From NCBI GenBank assembly GCA_002304345.1, contig NEUU01000004.1:1-64000 (forward strand): a stretch of 64,000 bases of DNA. Reading direction: 5' to 3'. Below the pieces are notes generated by a model. The model was not told the origin of the DNA. It was given only the letters and a program-made list of their open reading frames with translations, and made no database searches. The position numbers and the translations under genes were made by a program. Below, in pieces: positions 58,977 through 64,000 of the stretch (the first letter of the stretch is position 1; every line of letters begins with the position of its first letter). The stretch is from Verrucomicrobia bacterium Tous-C9LFEB. GTDB lineage: Bacteria; Verrucomicrobiota; Verrucomicrobiia; Methylacidiphilales; UBA1321.

Positions 58977-60047
58977 TCACCTGTTCATCGGTTCGTTCGG
59001 TTTGCCATAATGAGGAGGCAAAAACTGAATCTTTTCCCACGGGAACCCTTGCAGGATTTCCCACCCCGCGGCGCTCTTGAAAATTTCAGGATAAGGATCG
59101 GGCAGTCCTTTTTGCGTCCAGGCTTTGGGATTCTCGGCCCGCAACGAAATGGCTCCTGCCCGATCCCACACAACGAATCCATATTGTTGCGCGGCCCGGG
59201 CGATGATTTTGCCCGCCGGATGCATGGATAAGGCCTCCACATCCACATCGGGATTCAGACGAAAGCGTTGTCCCTCCTGAATGCGATGCGGCAAACGTTC
59301 CGGATTCGAACCGTCCGACCGTTGCGCCGGCCAGGAGAAAAGTTGAGGCTCCTCGCAATCAACGAGAGCGATTCCCATGACATGATGGATCGCTCCGCGC
59401 CGAAGCTCCTCCGCGGTGATCTGGCCGCCTATGAAGGGAAGGCTCGTCGCGGTCGTTCCGAAATGATCCGGCCAGATGCCCGGATTGCGGGAGACGTTCG
59501 TCATTTTTCCACCCCAGCAGGCTTCCCATTGGCCCTCTCTTTTTCGGGTATTCCAAAACTCCCACAAGGTATCCGTCTCGGGTTGGTAGATGCACATCTC
59601 GGCATCCGTGCCATCGGCTGGAGCGGCATACTCTGGAATCGGCACCGCCTCCCACTGCGCGGCAAGTTTCGGATTTTTGAACCCTTTCTTCTGCCCATCC
59701 CATTCCTCCACCCGAACGGTCGGCGTCTCTTTCGGGACAAGGTAAACAGGACAGGAGAATGCGACCGTATTGATCGTAACGGTGTTGTAGTACTTCTTTT
59801 TTTGCCGCAGAAACTCCGTCACCAAATTTTCCGAGTCGGCATGCAAGGGGACATCCTTGGGGAGGGGCTGGTACCAAAAACTGGTGGGTGCAAAGACCGT
59901 GTGCGTAGCGGGCACTATTTTTTCAGTGGCGATTCCTTTCAGCATAAACAACAAAACCAATGTGGCGGCTATCGCTAGCCTCGCTAACCGGGATCGAATG
60001 ACCACGTGAGCCACAAGGCTTAAAAAATCAGGTTTCAGATCAGCCAT
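58977..60047 (-). CDS. Conserved secreted protein, WYQPLP family (unknown function)
   Basis: This 356-residue protein has one N-terminal hydrophobic segment (LARLAIAATLVLLFMLKGIA) and then the opening FAPTSFWYQPLPKDVPLHAD. Blocks such as MCIYQPETDTLWEFW, ACWGGKMTNVSRNPGIWP, TATSLPFIGGQI and YGFVVWDRAGAISL resemble, from memory, a family of secreted proteins common in Actinobacteria that have no assigned role. The ATG at 60047 places the helix near the N-terminus; the frame is open 51 bases further upstream. It converges on the PEP-CTERM gene. Confidence 0.6.
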   Translation of the reverse strand: MADLKPDFLSLVAHVVIRSRLARLAIAATLVLLFMLKGIATEKIVPATHTVFAPTSFWYQPLPKDVPLHADSENLVTEFLRQKKKYYNTVTINTVAFSCPVYLVPKETPTVRVEEWDGQKKGFKNPKLAAQWEAVPIPEYAAPADGTDAEMCIYQPETDTLWEFWNTRKREGQWEACWGGKMTNVSRNPGIWPDHFGTTATSLPFIGGQITAEELRRGAIHHVMGIALVDCEEPQLFSWPAQRSDGSNPERLPHRIQEGQRFRLNPDVDVEALSMHPAGKIIARAAQQYGFVVWDRAGAISLRAENPKAWTQKGLPDPYPEIFKSAAGWEILQGFPWEKIQFLPPHYGKPNEPMNR

Positions 60048-60098
60048 GGATATCCTCGCGTGGAAGGGTACGGGGAGGCTCCCCCGCGACGAAAGCAA

Positions 60099-60295
60099 AA
60101 ACGGATTTCGGTCAAAGCGCGTATTTGGGGATCATATTTAAAAATATGGCTTATAAAGAACATATTCAATACCGTTCTGATATTATAAACGGAATTAAAT
60201 TTAGATATTATTACATAACATACTTTTAATTACGTAGATGTGTTATAATAAAAGCGTCGAAAATTGCTATTGCATTATGATCTGTTTATTGTATT
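60099..60295. other. AT-rich regulatory region upstream of the GntR-type regulator gene
   Basis: This is the most AT-rich stretch of the window and holds several imperfect inverted repeats, including CCGTT/AACGG around 60173-60193 and ATAACA/TGTTAT around 60216-60245. It probably contains the promoter of the regulator gene and of the divergent secreted-protein gene, but no single -35/-10 pair stands out. Confidence 0.4.
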
Positions 60296-61423
60296 ATGTG
60301 GCTCGTAATGAGAGTGGAAACAGGTTCCAAAGTCGAAATCGTCTACCAGGCGCTGGCGGAACGCCTGAGCGCGGGTATTTGGAAGGTAGGCGAATACATT
60401 TCGACCGAGGAAGCGTTGGCCCGCGAGTTTGGGTATGGCCGCAATACGATTTCCAAGGCGATTGCGCGCATGGCGCACGAGGGATTGGTGGAGCGGAAAA
60501 AGCGCGCGGGGACCCGCGTCCTGCAGTCTGAGGTCCGGCGCGAGCGTACCTCGGTTGATCTCAATGCGGTGGCCTTCATCTGCCCGAGCGAACAGCACGA
60601 AGGCATCTGGCGCACGATCCGGGGATTTCAGCAGGCTGCGGGGGAGAAGAAGCGTCGCACGTTGACGCTGACCACCGGCAGCGACTACCGCAAGGAGCTG
60701 GAGATTATCGGTCGCCTGGTTGAATTTGACGTGCAGGGCGTCGCCATGAATGGAGTCGAACCGCTGCCGGAGAATGTCACACATTTCCAGAAGCGATTGC
60801 AGGAAGCGTCCTTGCCGATGATTCAAGCGGGCGCGGCCTGTCTGGGGCTGCAGATACCGAGTGTGATTGTGGATGGTTTTCATGCGAGCCATACGATGAT
60901 CCATTACCTGTTCGACAAGGGGGTCCGGCGCATCGGTTATTTCGATACCCGCGCTCCGATCTCACCATGGATTTTGCCGCGTTACCAAGGGTATCGGTGG
61001 ACGCTGGCCGAGCTGGGACTGGTGGAAGATCCGCGTTTGGTCTGCGCGCGCGAATCGAAGTGCAACGACTTCAATGATCCGCTGGCGGAATCCAAGGCTT
61101 TCGCGCGGGAATATCTCGATCAGATCAAGGGCTTGAATGTCGAGGCGGTTGTTTGCGGTACCGATTACTGGGCGCTCGGATTGATCGCCGCGGCGATGGA
61201 GCGTGGCATCGAGGTGCCGCGCGATCTGATGGTGACGGGGGTGGATGACTACGCGATGGCCAGTTCGGCTCCGGTTCCGTTGACGACCTATCGCGTGCCG
61301 TTCGAGGCCATGGGGCGGAAGTCCTATGAAATGCTCGAAGAAATGATTTCAACCGGTCGGTGGCGGAAGGTGGAAACGCAGGTGCAAATGCGTGGAGAAG
61401 TGGTCATTCGAAACAGCGCTTAA
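60296..61423 (+). CDS. GntR-type HTH regulator with LacI-like sensor domain
   Basis: This 375-residue protein has a winged helix-turn-helix of the GntR type (STEEALAREFGYGRNTISKA, then GLVERKKRAGTRV) and a C-terminal periplasmic-binding-protein fold as in LacI regulators (VCGTDYWALGLIAAAMERGI and VTGVDDYAMASSAPVPLTTY). It is the AraR-like arrangement. The start could be the ATG at 60296 or at 60308; neither has a ribosome binding site. It precedes the PEP-CTERM gene by 42 bases and probably controls the module with it. Confidence 0.85.
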   Translation: MWLVMRVETGSKVEIVYQALAERLSAGIWKVGEYISTEEALAREFGYGRNTISKAIARMAHEGLVERKKRAGTRVLQSEVRRERTSVDLNAVAFICPSEQHEGIWRTIRGFQQAAGEKKRRTLTLTTGSDYRKELEIIGRLVEFDVQGVAMNGVEPLPENVTHFQKRLQEASLPMIQAGAACLGLQIPSVIVDGFHASHTMIHYLFDKGVRRIGYFDTRAPISPWILPRYQGYRWTLAELGLVEDPRLVCARESKCNDFNDPLAESKAFAREYLDQIKGLNVEAVVCGTDYWALGLIAAAMERGIEVPRDLMVTGVDDYAMASSAPVPLTTYRVPFEAMGRKSYEMLEEMISTGRWRKVETQVQMRGEVVIRNSA

Positions 61424-61459
61424 AAAACAGAAGCTAAGGCATAAATACAAAACGCGAGA

Positions 61460-61471
61460 TAACATATGTTA
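61460..61471. promoter_or_regulatory. 12-bp palindrome overlapping a start codon
   Basis: TAACATATGTTA is a perfect inverted repeat; its central ATG is the start codon of the PEP-CTERM gene. A regulator bound here would block both transcription and translation of that gene. AT-rich palindromes of this length also arise by chance. Confidence 0.3.
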
Positions 61472-62611
61472 AATAAAATTGAGCTGTACTTCAATAGAGG
61501 ATGTCGGGTGCAAATCGTATCATTGATGTCCTTTTTGCTGCTGGGTGGAGTTGAAAGTGCTTTGTCCCAAACATGGGTGGGGTTGGGGACGGATGGCAAC
61601 TGGAGTACGGCAGCCAATTGGGATACGACATCGCCTGCGAGTGCGAGCACGACTGTAGTGACTCTATCCGGTACGACAGGTCTGACCTCGAGCGTGGATA
61701 CGGCTTATACCGTGAAATCCATCGTTTTCGCCAGCGGCAGTGGCGCATTCAATGTCACGGGGCAGCAGATTTCGCTTCAAGGGACCGACGGTACGCTTGA
61801 TATCGTCAATAACTCGACCACCGACCAGGTGATTAATAATAACATCAAGCTGCTGTCTAATAGCGGTATCTCGACGGGTTGGAATACGGCTTACGGAACT
61901 TTGACCGTGAATGGTAATGTGGACGGCAACGGCAAGACGCTAACGTTCGCCAACTCCTCGACGAGGGCCATGACGGTGAACGGCATCGTGAGCGGCGCGA
62001 GCTGGGTGCAGATTTATGGCGCGGGGTACGTGGTGCTGAATAACGCCAATACAGTCACGAGCGGTATGGCTGTGAGTGGCAAATTGATCGTCAATGGTTC
62101 CTTGGCCACGAGCGCCAATGCCCTGGTGATTCAGAATGCGGGCTTGTTGGGAGGCAAAGGGGTGATTAACAAGAGTGTGACGATTCAAAATGGTGGCATC
62201 CTCTCCGCGGGTGAAATCAATGCTTCCAACGTCAGTCAGGCAAATCTGCTGACCTTGGGGTCGAACCTGACGCTCAACAACACCTCAAAACTGAAGTTTG
62301 ATCTGGGCACAGCGAGTGATCTGGTGACTGTGGCGGGCAATTTAACCTTGGACGGTTCGCTGGATGTCACGGCCATGTCTGGATTCGATCTTGGCAGCTA
62401 TACCTTGTTCTCCTACACCGGAACGCTTACGGACAATACCTTGGACTTAGGAACGATGCCGAGCATGGGATATAATTACTCGATTGATACCTCGACCATC
62501 GGTTTGGTGAAGCTCAATGTGGTGCCGGAGCCGAAGACGTGGGCCTTGTGCCTGTTGGCCACCGCGGTTTTGATCGTCGCCCGCCGTCGCCGCGTGATCT
62601 TCAACCTCTAG
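61466..62611 (+). CDS. PEP-CTERM protein with autotransporter-like beta-helix repeats
   Basis: This 381-residue protein has a signal peptide (VSLMSFLLLGGVESALSQ), then TWVGLGTDGNWSTAANWDT, an opening typical of autotransporter-associated beta-strand repeat proteins, then a Gly/Asn/Thr-rich body with repeated N-x-LTL/GTLTVNG strands. It ends with VVPEPKTWALCLLATAVLI and RRRR. It should be surface-sorted through exosortase and may form a right-handed beta-helix scaffold. It lies between the regulator and a secreted jelly-roll protein gene. Confidence 0.8.
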   Translation: MLNKIELYFNRGCRVQIVSLMSFLLLGGVESALSQTWVGLGTDGNWSTAANWDTTSPASASTTVVTLSGTTGLTSSVDTAYTVKSIVFASGSGAFNVTGQQISLQGTDGTLDIVNNSTTDQVINNNIKLLSNSGISTGWNTAYGTLTVNGNVDGNGKTLTFANSSTRAMTVNGIVSGASWVQIYGAGYVVLNNANTVTSGMAVSGKLIVNGSLATSANALVIQNAGLLGGKGVINKSVTIQNGGILSAGEINASNVSQANLLTLGSNLTLNNTSKLKFDLGTASDLVTVAGNLTLDGSLDVTAMSGFDLGSYTLFSYTGTLTDNTLDLGTMPSMGYNYSIDTSTIGLVKLNVVPEPKTWALCLLATAVLIVARRRRVIFNL

Positions 62612-62651
62612 ATTTCCTTAACATCCTGCCTGACCCACTTTGGATGACTCT

Positions 62652-63344
62652 ATGAAAGCTCTTCTTCTCTCCTTGGTATTGTGTTCGGCATGGATGACGG
62701 CTCCGGCAGAGACAATCATCAAGGATTCGTTCTCGCGGAGTGAGTCGCGGAAATCGAGCGATCCACTGGAATCCCGTCCCACCGAAACGGGAGGCGCGAC
62801 ATGGATCGCGACGCGCAATCTCGTCATCGCGCCGGATGCGGCGGGACAATCCGGCGTGGCGGTGTCGAATGCCGGGGCCTTTAGCGGCAAGGTGGCGCTT
62901 CCCGCCGAAGGGGATCTCATCACGATTGAAGCTGAAGTACGCGCCGTTCCTTCGGCTGGGGGCACAAACTGGGTGGCCATCGGGCTCGGCGACCTGCCGA
63001 GGGAAGGGGAGTTCAGTTGGAGCAAGGGCCTCTTTCTCCTCGTCATGAATACGGGCCAATTTCAATGTTTCGCAAATTTCCAAGCGGGCGGTGCGGGCCC
63101 GACCATCGCGATCAAGAACGGGAACACACTGGATTTCGACGCCACCGGCATGACAAAGGTCAAGATCGAGTATGACCGCCGCAGCCACGTTCTGTGCCTG
63201 TGGGTGAATGAGATTGCCGTGGTGAAAGGTTATCCATTCAAGGAAAACCAATTTCTGCCCGATACAAGCTTTGCCGGGTTTAGCGGATTCAAGCAAACGC
63301 CCATGACTCAAACGGTGCGCAATTTCTCCGTGACCGTGAAATAA
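62652..63344 (+). CDS. Secreted jelly-roll protein without anchor
   Basis: This 230-residue protein has a signal peptide (KALLLSLVLCSAWMTAPAE) and one beta-sandwich domain opening IIKDSFSRSES and ending MTQTVRNFSVTVK, with no PEP-CTERM tail. Its size, opening and ending match the untethered proteins at 31777-32496 and 52884-53618, although sequence identity is low. The ATG at 62652 was chosen; another lies 12 bases upstream. It follows the PEP-CTERM gene by 40 bases and precedes the pseudopilin gene by 13. Confidence 0.7.
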   Translation: MKALLLSLVLCSAWMTAPAETIIKDSFSRSESRKSSDPLESRPTETGGATWIATRNLVIAPDAAGQSGVAVSNAGAFSGKVALPAEGDLITIEAEVRAVPSAGGTNWVAIGLGDLPREGEFSWSKGLFLLVMNTGQFQCFANFQAGGAGPTIAIKNGNTLDFDATGMTKVKIEYDRRSHVLCLWVNEIAVVKGYPFKENQFLPDTSFAGFSGFKQTPMTQTVRNFSVTVK

Positions 63345-63357
63345 GGCGGGCCGATTT

Positions 63358-64000
63358 ATGACCACACACCCTCAATCCCGGGCTTTTACGCTGACTGAGT
63401 TGCTGGTGGTGGTTTGCATTATCGCCGTGTTGGTCGCTCTCGGTTTGCCCACCATGAAGACGGCGCTCATGCGCGCGAATCAAACCAAGAGCATGGGCAA
63501 CCTCAAAAACATCGGAGCCGCCGTGTCGACCTACTTGGCCGAGAATGACGGGCGATATCCTTATCAAAGCGGCACCAACTCCACCCCGCCCTATTGGAGT
63601 GTCAAAGTCACCTCCTACCTTTCCGCTCCGACCGGAGTGAAGACTTTCAAAGGCGTCGCGGTTCAGGTGAGCCCGGTCATGATGGACCCGATGTTGGGGC
63701 AGACGATCCACCACTATCTGGGAGATTACGGCTGTAATAATTGGGTCTTTGTGATCCCGGACGAAGGTGCCCCACAGCTCTCCGCGGCAGCCCTCACACG
63801 CTCCTCGGAGATCGTCATGGTGATGACGGCGGGAAATATGACCCCCGAGGGGGTCACCACCTCAGGGAGTTGGTATGTCAACTCGAGCTACTTTGCATGG
63901 GGTGGGAAATTCGGCGCCCAGGGTTGCCCCGCCTACCGGGCCACGGACAATGTGCTGTCTCTTTTCGTCGACGGCCACCTGCAGTCGATTCCCAAGGATG
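63358..64000 (+). CDS. Pseudopilin (truncated by window end)
   Basis: The frame from the ATG at 63358 is open to the window end and gives at least 214 residues. It begins with the processing site SRAFTLTELLVVVCIIAVLV (Ala at -1, Glu at +5). The end region reads ATDNVLSLFVDGHL; the DG is in place but the histidine of the H-x9-DG motif is Ala. The gene lies 13 bases after the jelly-roll gene and is co-directional with the module. The C-terminus is not in the window. Confidence 0.8.
   Translation, partial: MTTHPQSRAFTLTELLVVVCIIAVLVALGLPTMKTALMRANQTKSMGNLKNIGAAVSTYLAENDGRYPYQSGTNSTPPYWSVKVTSYLSAPTGVKTFKGVAVQVSPVMMDPMLGQTIHHYLGDYGCNNWVFVIPDEGAPQLSAAALTRSSEIVMVMTAGNMTPEGVTTSGSWYVNSSYFAWGGKFGAQGCPAYRATDNVLSLFVDGHLQSIPKD

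Noticed and set aside
30803-62611. An exosortase gene for the PEP-CTERM proteins
   Set aside because: No multi-pass protein with the exosortase Cys-Arg-His pattern is encoded in the window, so the sorting enzyme must lie elsewhere.
1-64000. CRISPR array, prophage, integrase or transposase
   Set aside because: No regularly spaced direct repeats, phage structural genes, integrase or transposase motifs were seen. The dispersed repeats are not regularly spaced.
1-64000. tRNA or rRNA genes in intergenic gaps
   Set aside because: I looked through the larger gaps for cloverleaf features and conserved T-loop sequence (GTTCGA and similar in context) and found none convincing. A covariance-model scan would settle it.

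Overview
The window is chromosomal DNA of a free-living member of the Verrucomicrobiota, probably of the Opitutales or Chthoniobacterales type. The evidence is the set of several PEP-CTERM secreted proteins, isolated pseudopilin genes with A/G-F-[ST]-L-x-E processing sites, a four-gene pseudopilin set resembling the Verru_Chthon cassette, many secreted clan-A glycoside hydrolases with CBM9-like tails, and intergenic DNA full of short dispersed repeats. No rRNA, tRNA, CRISPR array, phage or transposase was seen. All assignments come from reading the sequence; no search was run.

Region 1 (1-10.9 kb) has an MFS transporter followed by eight minus-strand sugar genes (1718-9485): a nucleotide-sugar dehydrogenase-like protein that has lost its catalytic cysteine, an NAD-dependent epimerase, an SDR, a Gfo/Idh/MocA oxidoreductase, a heptose kinase, a nucleotidyltransferase, a GmhA-like isomerase and a transaldolase. 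Four of these fit a sedoheptulose-7-phosphate to nucleotide-activated heptose route for a surface glycan. A flavoprotein reductase of the CysJ/FNR type follows.

Region 2 (11-19.6 kb) is mostly housekeeping: a deoxyhypusine-synthase-like enzyme, a membrane glycosyltransferase, an RNase H-fold exonuclease, ribosomal protein S21 with a hairpin at the predicted 5' end of its mRNA, a TIM-barrel sugar isomerase, a flippase-like membrane protein and a CCA-adding enzyme.

Region 3 (19.7-44.8 kb) is a polysaccharide-degradation island. It holds two AraC regulators, a GH36 alpha-galactosidase, three large clan-A hydrolases in tandem, a GH71/GH99-like hydrolase, a PEP-CTERM protein next to an unanchored paralogue, four minor pseudopilins in the order H-I-J-K, a FAD oxidoreductase and a 1251-residue secreted protein with an alpha/beta-hydrolase domain.

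Region 4 (44.8-50.5 kb) carries an M23-like protein, a GNAT-like protein, a DUF3817 membrane protein, a SulP-STAS-cNMP transporter and an NlpC/P60 hydrolase.

Region 5 (50.7-64 kb) has two further modules built from the same parts as region 3. The first is one co-directional run: pseudopilin, clan-A hydrolase, PEP-CTERM protein, unanchored paralogue, LacI regulator and GH130 phosphorylase. The second is a GntR-LacI type regulator, a PEP-CTERM beta-helix protein, a secreted jelly-roll protein and a pseudopilin that runs off the window. The repeated association of a sugar-responsive regulator, a PEP-CTERM protein, a soluble jelly-roll protein, pseudopilin(s) and a clan-A hydrolase is the most promising candidate for an undescribed system here: a polysaccharide-utilisation module without SusC/SusD in which pseudopilins may help export or display the enzymes.
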